64,000 bases of DNA from Rallus limicola (taxonomy: Eukaryota > Chordata > Aves > Gruiformes > Rallidae): assembly GCA_022605955.1 (NCBI GenBank), contig JAKCOZ010000011.1, forward strand, positions 4,584,537-4,648,536. The letters are read 5' to 3'. The notes under the pieces were generated by a model. The model saw nothing but the letters and a program-made list of their open reading frames with translations. It was not told the DNA's origin and did no database searches. Of the stretch, positions 33,046 to 45,211 are shown piece after piece. Both the position numbers and the translations under genes were made by a program. Each line of letters starts with the position of its first letter. The stretch's first letter is position 1.

Positions 33046-36000
33046 TTTAGATGGAGTCAGTATTTTTTGAAGTAAAATAAACCAATCCATTTTGATAGGT
33101 CAGAGGCAGACAAGTAAAACCAGTCAAGTGGCAGACTTAACCTGGAATGGAGTCCCATGCCTTTAGGAAAGGAGGGGACTTTAGAAAGTCTGTACCATGT
33201 TGGTTTGCTGTCATGAGATTTTGCAAAGGTCAAGAAGATCAGGACAGATATGTCTTCATTAGGGGCTGGGATTAGGAGGTCCAAAGGATAAGATGCATTC
33301 CTTGTCACCCCATGGGACAGGTCTGTCTGCTCTTGAGGCAAAGGCTTCCCATCCACCTGGCTCATGTCTATAGTAACACTGGTCTGTAGTATTTATACAT
33401 GCTGGGTACTCTTCCTCCTGCCTGAGGGTACAAAGGCCAGATTGAGTCCATGGTGAGATTCCTTTCTCCATCCAGGGAGGCCACACCTGTGCTGTTCCCT
33501 GAGAACCAGTGGGGTGGGTGTTTTCCCCTGAACGATGCTGGCTTTGTTCATCACTGCTCCTTACTTCAGCCACCTCTCACTGCAAACACCTTCAGACTAT
33601 CTCTGAGGTTGCTTTTGCTTTTTCCAAGGAAAGAAACAAAGTGCGGTACAGACCGCATGTCTGACAGGAGTTTGTAGCTGGAAGCCACCCTTCTGAACCA
33701 CTAAAAATGGTGTATGAGTTTCATGGAAAAATGCTCTTCAGATACAGCGATTTGTGACAATATCAGAGCAGGGTTGTTGTCAGCCTCCTGTTATTCTGTT
33801 GCATACTGAAGCATCCCCAGGTGCATCCCCCCCAGCTAAGGTGTGGGACCCTGCTGAATACCAGATCCCTTTGTTGCATATTATCGTGTTAGCTAAGCTG
33901 TCATGAAAGTTGCCAGTATACATGTAGAACACAGAGATTAATCCAATTAAACCGCCACTGACTTTTCCACATTCCTCATGTTGCAGCCTATATCTCTTCA
34001 CAGGTAAGCATTAGAGCATGGGTAAGATTAATCAAATTATGTTTATGGAGTGGTAACCCAACAGATAGTGTGAGGGTGAGAGTGAGTGATTAACAGCTAA
34101 GCTTTAACCTATGATTAGCAGCTAAGCTTTAACCTACCATAACAGCAGGTGATCCTTAACCTCTCGGCATCAGTTTTAATTGTATGGCTGGACTTAAAAA
34201 AAGGGCATTAAGGTAAAAGCATTGCACTCCCTGACCTGAAGTTTATGAAGAATATAGGTTTCAGATTTTTTTTCTGACATCTGAGGAAGACCCTTGATGA
34301 CAGCGTAAGGTTTATACAACAAAATCTAATACAAAAAACAGCTTTAGTGTGAAGAAAAAAAATCTGGGCATTAAAACTAACAAATATGCTCAGATTGAAA
34401 TTTATGTAGTCACATAATCACACAGATGGTAAATTTTACTGATATATATTTTTCCCTGGTGTAGAACACACAGTTGCAATCCAGCATGACAGATTGTATC
34501 CTAGGCTAAAACTGTGTCAGACACAAAGTAATCAGAAGATGCTATCATACAATTTGCACTGGGGCCAGCCTGAATCTTGTACACATTCTTTGTTCAGCTG
34601 CGTTGAGTTGTTTTTCAACAGGGTTTTCCTTCTGTAATATAACTTGGGTATTTTCTTTCTGCTATTGATGCTTCTTTACACTATCTTCAAACAACAGTCC
34701 CCTAATAATTAACTATTATTATTGCTGTCATTGTTATATAAGACATAGTAATGCTAATGATTATTAATACTGCTGGTCTCATTCAGCCTGATCTATAACC
34801 CTTGATAAAGTCCAGTGCTGAGGTTTCAAGCCACCATTGAACATGCAGAGTTAGATATGAGATACATTTCTGCTAGTTTAGACATTCAGGTGAAATTAGA
34901 CTCTCTAATTAGTCTCTTACTATCAAAAAGGTAGAATAGATGTTTCTCCAGAGACTGTTTTACCTTATCCCTTTCAGAAATTTATTTTAGGATGGGCAAA
35001 CAGCCCTGTGAGGATGTTCCAGAAGACTGACTTAAGTGAAATACCTAATATTTTAATTGCTAAAGTTAGAGAAGATTAATTCCTTCTGTGGTGGCAATTA
35101 ATGGTGGGGATTTTTTACACATGAAGGACAGAAGGAGTGTTTATACTGACCAGGTACAGAGCATCAGAGCCTGTTTTCCAAACCTGAGACCAGCTCTTTG
35201 ACCTAGTGAAGTTCTTGAACTACAAATAAGGCCCAAGTTGCACCTCTAAGAATCTTTCCATCACTAATTGTACTTGTGTCTGGACTTTACAAACATGTTG
35301 AAATTAGTGTGTACAGTTGTCATTCTGCAAACATGTGTACATGGTTTTTAATTAATGTGATGTAAACGGTCCTTCCAAAATCCTGCTCTGTGGGCATGAA
35401 CCAAAGTACAGATAGTGCAGATAGATAGATATTTTCCCCATAAGATGTCCAAGTAATAGGTTCAAACTGGCTATATAACCTTTTATTTCCCTTTATTTTG
35501 TGGGAAGGAAAGAAGCCTAGGCAAGAATTGACAGTAAATGGATTTTGTCCCTCTGTATAAGCCTTCAGAGAGAAACTTTTTAAAATATTAATACATTTTC
35601 TAGCTGTGGTCTGTGTATACTGAGCGAATGTTCAGGAAAGAAAAGTTCTGTTCCTATGTCTGCTGCTGGCATTCTGGGTCATTTTGGAGAAAAGCACTTT
35701 TTCTCCTCATATTGGACCTGTGCTTTGATGAATTTGACTGCTGATGAAACAGTTTGTCTTGTACTTCATGGCCATTTGATATGTTTGAATTTTTTCCTCT
35801 TATTCTGGCATATAACATCTGGATCAGAGTCAACCTGGAGAAGTATTGGGTTCAAAAATAGACCAGTTCCTCAACTGATCTTATACCTTGGATGCACAAG
35901 CTGTAGTGCTGGTCCAAAGAAAGTGTTGGAAATGCATAGCATTAGCAGGGGCAGTCAGCCTTCACTTCAGCTAGCTAGGCACGGTGAGGAATGCTGTCTT

Positions 36001-36281
36001 GGCTTCCCCCTCTGTAAGATACAGAGCAACATATGAGTTCACAACCAGAAAGGGAAAGACCATGAGTGTAGGACATGCTGTAAAGCTTCCTCAGTTTGCT
36101 ACCTCTCAGAAATTCATGCTGAAGCCACCAGCTGAAGGCTGTAGACCCTGCTTACCTGGCCCACTGTGATCCCAGGGCTGTGGCATGTTCATGCCATCAT
36201 GATGGTGCCATTCTCAATGCACCCAATTCTTACAAAGGTCACAAATAGGATCCATCTTGGTTATCTTTTCTCCTGGATGAC
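33046..36281. other. Non-coding, no gene seen
   Basis: AT-rich single-copy DNA. A 24-bp tandem duplication at 34088-34136 is listed separately. Frames of 102-126 codons at 33057-33573 and 35656-36036 have no recognisable domains. Confidence 0.6.
34088..34136. repeat. 24-bp tandem duplication, one mismatch
   Basis: Positions 34088-34111 and 34113-34136 differ by one base and share CAGCTAAGCTTTAACCTA. The period is 25. The pair is not part of a recognised transposon. Confidence 0.95.
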
Positions 36282-36692
36282 TAAAGGCCTGGAGCATCAC
36301 CCCTGTGAGGGAAGGCTGAATGAGGGGCTGTTCAGCTTTCAGAAAAGAAGACTATAAGGGGATCTTATGAATGTTTATAAATATCTGAAATGTGGTACCC
36401 AGGGGGAAATGGCCAGCCTCTTTTCAGTGGTCTGTGGGGATAGGACAAGGGGCAGTGGTTTCAGATTGGAACATAAGAAGTTCTGCACCAATACGCAGAA
36501 GAACTTTTTCCCAGTGAGGGTGAGGGAGCCCTGGGACAGGCTGCTCAGGGAGGTGAGGAGTCTTCTTCTCTGGAGATATTCCAGACCCGTCTGGACGCCG
36601 ACCTGTGTGACCTGTCTTAGGGACCCTGCTTTGGCAGGGGGGTTGGACTCGACGATCTCTTGAGGTCCCTTCCAACCCCTACAATTCTGTGA
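36282..36692 (+). mobile_element. CR1 LINE 3' portion
   Basis: Starts AAAGGCCTGGAGCATCACCC (end of ORF2) and continues through GATAGGACAAGGGGCAGTGG, AGAAGAACTTTTTCCCAGTG, GACAGGCTGCTCAGGGAG, TCTTCTCTGGAGATATTCCA and GGGGGGTTGGACTCGACGAT to CCTACAATTCTGTGATC. The CpGs in CGTCTGGACGCCGACC and GACTCGACGAT are still present. Its limited decay suggests one of the younger CR1 insertions here. Confidence 0.96.
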
Positions 36693-37157
36693 TCTCCACC
36701 TTCTACTCCCCATTGCTTACAGCTCTGGGGTAAGCAGGAACTGAAGCTGGGATCTTTCTTTTCCCCAAACACACACTCATCAAACCCATTAAAGTCTGAG
36801 GTACAAGAGCCCACCCAGTAGGATCAGGCCACCGCCTAACAACTGCTTTTCCTTGGATGTTTTCACTCAGCAAGTGGTATTGCAAGTCTCACTTTACACA
36901 AGTGCCGCCTGTTATTGCTGCACATTCTTGGCACTCGTAGTAATGAGTTGGAGTCGTAATGGGGTAAGCTGCAAACTTGCAGCAATAATAGTAATAATAC
37001 AGAAAACTCAGTCTATTTTTAATGTCCTCATACGTATGTCCTTTGTTCAATGGGGCTGTTAGTTTAAAGAAAAGAAATTAAACCACAAGAGATACAGCAG
37101 GCTGAAACAATTTTAAAAGGCCGAAGACAGAATGACAGCACAATAATAATGCAGTGC
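36693..37157. other. Non-coding, nothing recognised
   Basis: No supported gene or repeat. The short frames on both strands lack domains. Confidence 0.6.
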
Positions 37158-37495
37158 AATAATGTACATTTATAAGATGGCTTTCATCCAAAGCTCTCAA
37201 AGAGCTTAAAAAAGTTCATAGGCAGAGAGCAAACTAGAAGCCATTTGCTTTTGAGGCCAAAGCACAGGTGAGTTGCAGTGGATTTCTAGATATTTTGGAA
37301 CATTGACTCCTTCACTGCTTAAAGACTGCTGGATGCTGTAAAATCAAGAGGCTGACTGAACATGGTGATGAAATTAATGTGATTTTAGGAACTAGAAAAG
37401 ATGGTCAAATCTTTTACAGGTGGGCATTACTTATTTACAGAGGGCTGAGGGCTCTGTGATTTGGCTGAAAAAGGTTACCCAAAATCCCATGTCCC
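37158..37495 (+). mobile_element. Possible ancient L3/MIR-like relic
   Basis: TTTATAAGATGGCTTTCATC followed by CAAAGCTCTCAAAGAGCTTA resembles the ...GCCTTTCATC...GATCTCAAAGCGCTT... motif of ancient amniote L3-type repeats. Further along, TTATTTACAGAGGGCTGAGG, then GGTTACCCAAAATCCCAT, resembles the ATTTTACAGATGGG...GAGGTTAAGTGACTTGCCC core. Both matches are diverged but in the expected order. This is an inference. Confidence 0.42.
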
Positions 37496-37720
37496 GAAAC
37501 TGGATCCAGATGATTTAAGACCGGAAACAAAAAAACATTCAGCAGTGTCAGTAATTAACTATCGAATCAATGCACCCAGAAATATGAGTATATTGTCCAT
37601 TGATTGAAGTGCTTAAATCAGAGCTATATGCTGTTTGAAAAGGTATGGTGTAGTCCAGAAAAGTTATGGGCCAGATGCAAGAGTAAAATTATGAAGCCTG
37701 TCTTCAGGAGATGCTCAACC
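37496..37720. other. Non-coding between ancient repeat relics
   Basis: Possibly a diverged continuation of the ancient element, but no motif can be matched with confidence. Confidence 0.4.
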
Positions 37721-37772
37721 AAGATGATTGCAACAGTCCCTTCTGGCCGTAAAAATCTATGAATATATGAAT
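37721..37772 (+). mobile_element. Ancient CR1/L3-type 3' end
   Basis: AAGATGATTGCAACAGTCCC, then TTCTGGCCGTAAAAATCTAT, then GAATATATGAAT. This is the older CR1/L3 terminus (CCCTTCTGGCCTTAAA, CTATGAATCTATGAA) seen in turtles and other amniotes, not the avian ATTCTATG form. It therefore predates the other CR1 copies here. Confidence 0.7.
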
Positions 37773-40700
37773 CGATTTATTTATTTAATTCCAAGAGGGC
37801 TGGGAAAAGGGACAAGTAGAAACACCAAAGATATATTGGTGCAATGGGTTAAAAATAGTGCTGATTTTCCTGCTCTGATATTTTAACTGGACTGTTCTCA
37901 TTACGTATTTGTATATGCTTTCTATTAATTAGTATTAGAATTTATAAAAAATAGTAATAGTAAATTTGTTTGTTTGTGGGTTTGGTTTGTGGTGGTTTTT
38001 TTTTTTCTTCTAATAGTTGTTCTATTCCTTCCCCTTCTCCCCTTTCTTTTCCTGTGAACACAATGGTTTCTTAGAACACCTAAAGCTTTTCTTCCAGCTG
38101 TATTTTAATGTTATTTCCATTCAAATATGAAAAAAACCGGATTCCCAAACCCCCAATGCCAAATGACACCAGTTTTCTCATCATTCTTTTAGTCTCCATC
38201 GAGTGGGGGGAAGTTTGCCTAAAAAAAAAAAAATATTTCAGCCCTGTGCTTTTAAATGACTGTGATGTATATTTACATTTCTAAATGCAATTTCAGAAAC
38301 CTATTAAAATTGGTGCATATTTGGGTGTATTCACATGTGAGAGCAGAACTTAAATACCTTATTAAAATTGCTGCATTTTATATCTCTCTGTTTGTATGTA
38401 CAACAGAGCTAGAAGACAGATATACAGCCAGGTCTTGAAACCTTGAAGCAATGTAACCCTTGTGATAATGAAGCCTGTTTAAGGGCAAGGTGGTTTAGCT
38501 AGGACTGTGCTTATCTGGCTACAGAAATAGATGTGAATATATTTGGCCTGATAGAAAGGGTTCAAAGGAAGTTTTAACCTGCATAAAACCTCTGGTTGGT
38601 GCAGTGAACACAACTTTCCAGTGCATCTTTGTGGCTGTTCAGGTTTTCCAACCAAGCATCAGTTCCAGGATAGATTAAACTAATCCAAGTCCAGGGTGAT
38701 GTTATGTTCTTCTCTTCCCCTGCCCTTTGTGTTCAAAGCTACTGTTTCCTCTTGCAATGAAAAAAAGGCACTAAGGAAGTGTAATTGGTTAATACATTTC
38801 TTGCCTTGGACTAATTTTCAGCCAGACCACATAACTTAGTTGGATTAGCTGTCTCAGAGTTAATGGGAAACTGCAACTGGGAGATCAGAACAGAACCCAC
38901 AAGCCTGTGTTTAAGGACAAGTCTACACTAATGAACATGTAGAACTATTCCTTTGTTGTTCTGAAGCTAAATGACATGACACTGCTAGTACCTGTGCAAC
39001 TGAACCTCCTTATCACACCAGAAAATAGAGTATTTTACTGTCATAGATCCCTCTTTCATGCTCACCTTGAACTATGACCAGTGAGATCAAGCTGTGATTC
39101 ATGGTGGGGTACTGTCATTCAGGCTACCCTAGTTCTTGCTGACTTCACTTCCCAAACCCATTTGTTGTTCTAGCCCTCATAATGGTTCATAAATGTGCAA
39201 AATAGACCTGTGGAAAGCAGCAGGCACCAACATTGTGAATTACAAGGAAAAAAAATAAGCAACAATTAAATCAAGTAGTAAACAATATGCAAAACCTGCC
39301 TGTAAAAGTGACTGCTCACCCATGTTCAAGCAGCCCTGACTTCAACAAGCTCATGGTAAGGGGATGAAGCTATGGAGGTATTTTCTTAGGATATTTCATA
39401 TGCTTACCCACTGATGCATACATACAGATACATATATATGTTTGTATCTGTGTCTATGAATATCTGCACAGGTTTTGTCTGTGACAGAAAACAAGCCAGT
39501 ACCATTACAGGGAAGCAAACACCAAGACTTGACAGTGTCTGTGACAAGTCAGGTGGCCCCTGGCATGTTGTTGATCCAGGCAAGCTAGCACTGTCCCAGA
39601 CAATTGCCAAGCACCACTCAGGAGCCAGCATGCACCAGGCACTGTCCCTGGAAGGCAAGTTGGAATTGGCTATTTTATTTTGGAAGTAAGCTTGTTTAAT
39701 ACTAAGGGAAAGGCCAGGCTGTGCCAGTTGACCTCAGGGACAGTGAGCTGATCCTGACACTGCTTAGCTTATGAGCAGAGAAGCAGCCAAAGTATCTGGC
39801 AGGAAATTTCTCTTGGTGCCACTTCTGCAAGCTTGCCTGGCAGTAAGTACACAAGTTCCTTTGCTGTGGCTCAGCAGTGAGGAGCTGAAATGCTGAATTT
39901 TGTTGATCCAAGGATGAGAACGCTATGCCTTTAACATGAGGAGAAGAAATGAAGTGGAAGAAAAGCCATGAAGAAAAGCTTGCTGTCCATGCTGATGCCA
40001 ACATGATGGTGGGGACAGGAGATGCAACCTTTGATTCTTGGCGAAATACTCCAAGGACATAGGCTCTCAGCCCTTACATGTCTGTGGGAGCCAATTTGTC
40101 TTCTACAGATACAACTAGCAGCAAAGCTACGCTCATATCATTGCCTCTGTCATCTGAGTGCTAATATGCAGCACCTATTACCTTTCGTCCTGTTCTTATT
40201 ATGGCCCCAGATTGTCTATCTACAGAGAGTCGTTTTCAGGATTTGGCTCCATCGATTTTTTCTGCCCACAGCCACCTGAAATAGAGACTCTGGGTAAAGA
40301 GGTGAGATGGGAAATATGAGGAGAAAGGGAAAGGAAATTTCTTCTCAAGTTTTTCCTCTCTCGAATTAAATAGAGGTTGCTGTTTCTTTGAGTTCAACAC
40401 ACAGGATCCATTTAAAAATAATAATAATAATTAAAGATTCTACTCATCATTTTGTCTCACAGAAGGCTTGCAAGGAGCTGTTTCATAGCCTGAGGCTAAA
40501 GCTAGCCCAGATATTAGCTGAACCAAACAGGGCTGTCATTGCAAACCAGTCTGCACCCCTGCAACATTTTTAAAGAAGAAAGTTAGATTAATGCCAAAAG
40601 ATGAAAGCCAGGAAAGCATCTTATTTGTACAGGAAAAGAGAGATTGCAGACTATGTTTAGTCACCTATCACAGGACCTAAAGTGGACTTAGATTATGGGC

Positions 40701-40859
40701 TCTGAGGGAAAGAGCTTTCTTACTGTACTTGGTTACATGACCTTGGTAGAGGGAAAAAGAAGATCCTGTATTCAAAACACTACTTTATAGATGTCCCTTA
40801 GCTATTTCATCTGGCTTTCTTCTCTGACTCTGCAAGGAAAAAGGACTTGGCTGCCCAAA
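37773..40859. other. Non-coding DNA with low-complexity tracts
   Basis: A G/T-rich tract (TTTGTTTGTTTGTGGGTTTG and following poly-T) lies at about 37964-38007 and an A run at 38220-38233. A small AT-rich inverted repeat is at 39424-39451. No gene recognised. The 100-codon minus frame at 39702-40004 lacks a known domain. Confidence 0.6.
39424..39451. repeat. Inverted repeat, 9-bp arms
   Basis: ACAGATACA and TGTATCTGT are exact reverse complements around a 10-bp AT-rich loop. It lies within a CATACA/CATATA low-complexity patch, so it may arise from that composition. Confidence 0.88.
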
Positions 40860-41340
40860 TAATAGGTGAAGTTAATTCTTCTTTTGGGCACACACTCCAC
40901 AGCAATTGTTGATGTCCATTTCAGGCACCACAGAAAGCTGCTTTGTGCAGCACAGGTAGTGAGTTTGTAACCTGAGGAGCCAGCAAGGAGAAGAGCAGGG
41001 AGGCCTGTTGCGGAGGGAAGCTGTCACCAAGCAGCCTGGCAAGAGCAGAGATGTCAGTGATGCGCAATGTCGAGAACCCTCCAGCTCAAAGAGACAGCAG
41101 CACAGCAATATGTCAAGCACATCGCTGAGTTTCGGCTCAGTGGAGAGGACAACACATACACCTGGGAACTGGGGAACATCTGGTGGAAGAAGTCACTTGA
41201 AAAATAACCTTGCCATGGCTTGGGAGAAACATCTGTGCAGCAAATGTCATGCCACCAGTAATGGAAGGATGGAAAGACAGAAGTTGGGGAAAGCAGAAGA
41301 CCTATCTCGTGTCAATAACATAGGGAGCTGGTGACAGTGC
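40860..41340. other. GC-richer CpG-retaining block, unassigned
   Basis: Locally richer in G, C and CpG than its surroundings (GTTGCGGAGG, GATGCGCAATGTCGAGAACC, CATCGCTGAGTTTCGGCTC). A plus-strand frame of 108 codons (41008-41334) is Ser/Lys/Arg-rich and hydrophilic, begins at TTG, and has internal ATGs. A minus-strand Cys/Leu-rich frame overlaps its start. I recognise no family, splice context or transposon. Possibilities are a non-coding exon, a decayed insertion or chance. Confidence 0.3.
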
Positions 41341-42410
41341 AAGGGGAATTTAGGTCAGCACAAATTTATTTCGCTATACAGCTTTTATGCACAGGAGCTG
41401 ATGCAGCAGCTGTCTTACTGAAATGTCTCTGTAGCTGTTTTACTACAGATCAATGTGAAGAAGAGGAATCCAAACTTTACTACTTTTCCCCATTTTCCAC
41501 TCTGAAACTCTTTCTTTGTGTTATCATTTACTTCTCATAAGAGTTCACTCACATGTATTTCCTACTCTATGCATACAGATCAGCTATCTGGGGAGGATAT
41601 GAGTACTTTAAAATAGATGAATATTGAATCATTCTAAGTGATGTGGAATCTAAGGCACTGGATTATATATTTTGTCCAGAACAAAGCTAGTTAATGTACA
41701 GGATAGAAGAAAACCTCCCAAAATCCACATGTCCTCATAATTACTCTCTTTCATTATTTTGGACGACTCTCTTGTTTGGACAGAGCACAGATTCAAATGA
41801 AACATCATCCAATGAGATGCATTCGCTTTGGGAAGTAGTGGGTGAAATTCCCCAGGCTACATATTTGGGGAGGTCAGATTAGGCGATTATTCTTGGTTTC
41901 ATGTGTCTGTAGATTTTAAGAATAAGACAAAAACTTCAATTGTCTGAATTAGTAGAAGTCAAAACCATGACATGGACAGTTTTAACAGCTTACCAGTGTG
42001 TATGATCAAGGATCAACACTCAACAATGTACAGACAGTAGGATCTGTCTAGTTTAGTTTAAGTGTAGCTAGACCATCCTAAAGATGGCATCCATCCATAG
42101 TTGAAGTTGTTGACAGGAGCTGGTTCATCTTTGGTCAAATTCCACATCCAGTTGTTGCAAACAGGTGAAGTGGCAGATCAATGGGATAGCATCTCACATA
42201 TGCAAAGTAATTTTTGTCTTCATGCCTTGCAGACTCCCATGACAAAGAGATTGAGAGAGTCAATATACTCAGATTATTTCAACCACCAAGGAAAAGGCAG
42301 CACTCTTTCCTGAACTGTGAACCAGTAACCATGACACTACTGGTCAGGACTAGGAGAGCTGCTGGAAGGCTGAGAGAGGGAAACTTGTGGGAATAGGTCA
42401 AAAAAAGGCT
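41341..42410. other. Non-coding, nothing recognised
   Basis: AT-rich DNA upstream of a CR1, with no supported feature. Confidence 0.6.
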
Positions 42411-42790
42411 GTGAGACCTGGGCCTCATTAGCTTGGAGGAGACTGAGGGGTGACCTCATTAATGTTTATCAATATGTAAAGGGTGAGAGTCAGGAGGACA
42501 GAGCCAGGTTCTGCTCAGGGATGGCAGCGACAGGACAAGGGGCAGCGGGTGCTGCTGGAGGAGAGGAAGCTCCATGGGAATGTCAGGAGGAACTTTTTCC
42601 CTGTGAGGGTGACAGAGCCCTGGGCCAGGCTGCCCAGAGAGGCTGTGGAGTCTCCTTCTCTGGAGACATCCAAACCCACCTGGATGTGTTCCTGTGTGAT
42701 TTAGTCTGGGTGCTCCTGCTCTGGCAGGGGGGTTGGATTAGATGATCTTTTGGGTTCCCTTCCAACTCCTAATGTTCTGTGATTCTATGA
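42411..42790 (+). mobile_element. CR1 LINE 3' portion
   Basis: Begins near the end of ORF2 with GCTGTGAGACCTGGGCCTCA, then TTGGAGGAGACTGAGGGG. It continues through GACAGGACAAGGGGCAGCGG, AGGAGGAACTTTTTCCCTGT, CCAGGCTGCCCAGAGAGG and CTGGAGACATCCAAACCCAC to CTAATGTTCTGTGATTCTAT. Its last ~135 bp match the copy at 20839-20978. Only the 3' UTR and a stub of ORF2 are present. Confidence 0.96.
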
Positions 42791-44599
42791 AATCCTAAGC
42801 GTCAGTACATTTCTAAGGAGTAAAAAGCTGTGACACCAAGAAAGGAAAATACGTCTGAAGTATGTTGAGTGATAGAAATATGGAGGAGAAACCAAATTTA
42901 ATTTGGGCAATATAGTCAGGTTGATTTGCAGATACAAAAGTCTTGGTCATATAGTTGAACAATTAGTCTGGTTTCCATGTCTTTTATCCAGGCATCAGCT
43001 CTTGGAGGGTTTTAGAGTAGGAACCCTGGATTAAGATGCACTTTTTATTTTATTTTTTGTGGATATAACTCTTGCAGAAGATATCAGACCAACTACCTCA
43101 CTTTTCTGAATTCTTTCCTGCCAAATTTTCTAGTTTTTGCTACCTGCCTTCTGCTGGTTTTCTGGATGGGCAATGGGAACCATGAGAGGGGGGTAAAGGA
43201 AGAGAGTGTGAGACAGAGAAAAGTTAGTCAGCTGTACAGGAATTTTGAGAACATTGTGTTTCTACAAGTGAACAGATGCAATGCACTTAAGGAGGGATCT
43301 TTAACCTTCAGAGGAAGAACCTGAATTCAGTGAAGAGGAAAAACAGGACAGAAGGAATAAAACAAAATAAAAAAGCTTCAGAGGACTTCTGTCACTCATC
43401 ACAGTGCTGTGAGAAGGAGACTGAAGTCAAGAAGTCAAAAGCCCTAGGCATGTTTTTACTAATTTTATGTCTGTTTTTCTTCCTGTTTTCCTTCTTGACC
43501 AACTTGTTATGGCTGCACTAATCTTAACAGCTCACCAAGTAAATCAGCACCAAAGAAATGTATGTGTAAAATGCAGCTGTTTGGTTTATGCTGCACAGCT
43601 GGGGTCTTACTATTTGAAAAATAATAAAATGACAGTGTTATAATGAACCATTTCAGTTCACTGTTCTCACAGCAACTATTTCATGGCAATATGTGAACAA
43701 TGAACGTTATTTGATATAGTTGGTGAAGTAGGAGGCAATATTTGCTTGATGGTATTGAAAGAATAGGACTGAAATGGGTGCACTGCTCATCTCTGTCACT
43801 GAAACACAGATTCAGTAATGTGTCTCCTCTTCTACTAGAACTTTACTGTATCCTCATCACTGCAACTTTCCTTTTCCCGTGGTTTCCCTCTTTTCTGCTC
43901 ATGAGTTAACTTTGAATTCCATGAACTTTCTTGAAGGAAGACCCTTTCTTCCTTGAGTTTTCTTTATACTCTCTACTTTTTCTGAGACAGGGAAGTCAGG
44001 GCTAAATCCCACATAGTCATTTCTGAAGATAAGCCTAATTTCACCATATAACCCATCCTTCAACTCCCAGGGAAGTCTATAAAACCTGATATTTATAGTG
44101 AAATCTTTACGAGTTTGCCTACACTATCACATTGGCTCACCAAGTGGTTGCCTTCAGTGTATTCACAGCCCCTTCACTCCTAGGCTCCCTTTCTTAAACA
44201 TGCCACAGTAAAATCACAGCTGACAGGACAATGTTTTCCAGGGTCAAGTCCAGAAGTTATTGCTTTTCCAGTAAAGTTTCCACAGCAGCATACCCTAAGT
44301 ATTTTCACTCTCAAGCATTTCCATAAGCTTTCAGGACAAGATCAACCTCCTGAAAGGCTTTTTCATGATGCTAAACCATGGCATGAAAGAGCACAACTAG
44401 CACCGCTACACAGCGCTGCAACACATCCCTCTCACTATTTTTCACCTTTTGTACTCTAAAAGGCACTCACAACATTAATTACTGTCACAGGACTACTTCA
44501 ACAGTGTTTGGGATGCTGCAAACACCCAGGCCTAGTGCTCTGCAATGTGCCTGTCTGGTGCAGATTAGGTGGCTGCAGTCTTGACTGCTGTAGATACAA
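42791..44599. other. Non-coding, no gene seen
   Basis: No transposon, RNA gene or convincing reading frame. The 63-codon frame at 43330-43521 ends in a hydrophobic run but matches nothing. Confidence 0.6.
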
Positions 44600-45211
44600 T
44601 TAACTTATATAAAGTAGCTGAGAGGGGACAGTACCCTTGATACAGACTATGAGGAAAATACAAATATCCCACAATAGGAATTTGGCTTTGGTCTCATCTC
44701 CTTGGTAAAGAAAGTGGACATTCTTCCCCTCTGATAGATTTTGCATGGCTTGCACAGATAAAAGGATTTGGGCCTTTTGAAATGAAAAGGAGATTTCTAC
44801 TACATGCCAGCATGCTGCTGACAAGGTGTCATCAAAAATGCACCATGACCATGTCTCCCCCTTGGTTCCTCTGTAAAGCACGTAGCAACCCATGTCGCCG
44901 CCACAGGAAAAGCTGTTTGAACAGATCGTCCTGGGGACTTGACACCGAATGCGATACCGCACTTGAGAGACTATGTAGTGCTTTCTGTTTGTGGCTCTGT
45001 TTATCATACTACAAGTCTTGATTATTCTAATGACACTGGGCCTCTTCAGAAACGCATTGTTTATACCCCCAAGGAGTTTGCTGCGCACACAAATATCCTC
45101 AATCTACTGTATAAACAAATGTGTTATTCAGCAGACAGCTGCAGTTCTGCTGCTGATAACTGGCGAAGGGGCTGGCAACAACATAGCGAATATTACCACC
45201 ACCTCAAGTAG
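44600..45211. other. Unassigned block with overlapping long frames
   Basis: A 162-codon minus-strand frame (44600-45088) overlaps plus-strand frames of 79, 90 and 117 codons (44782-45344). CpGs are locally retained (CACGTAGC, TGTCGCCGCC, GATCGTCC, CACCGAATGCGATACCGC). The minus frame has several Cys and hydrophobic runs but no family signature I recognise. One frame of this length in 64 kb can occur by chance. No splice, promoter or poly-A context supports a gene. Confidence 0.3.

Noticed and set aside
35656..36036. 126-codon plus-strand frame as a gene
   Set aside because: No recognisable domain. Length is within chance expectation for 64 kb of sequence.
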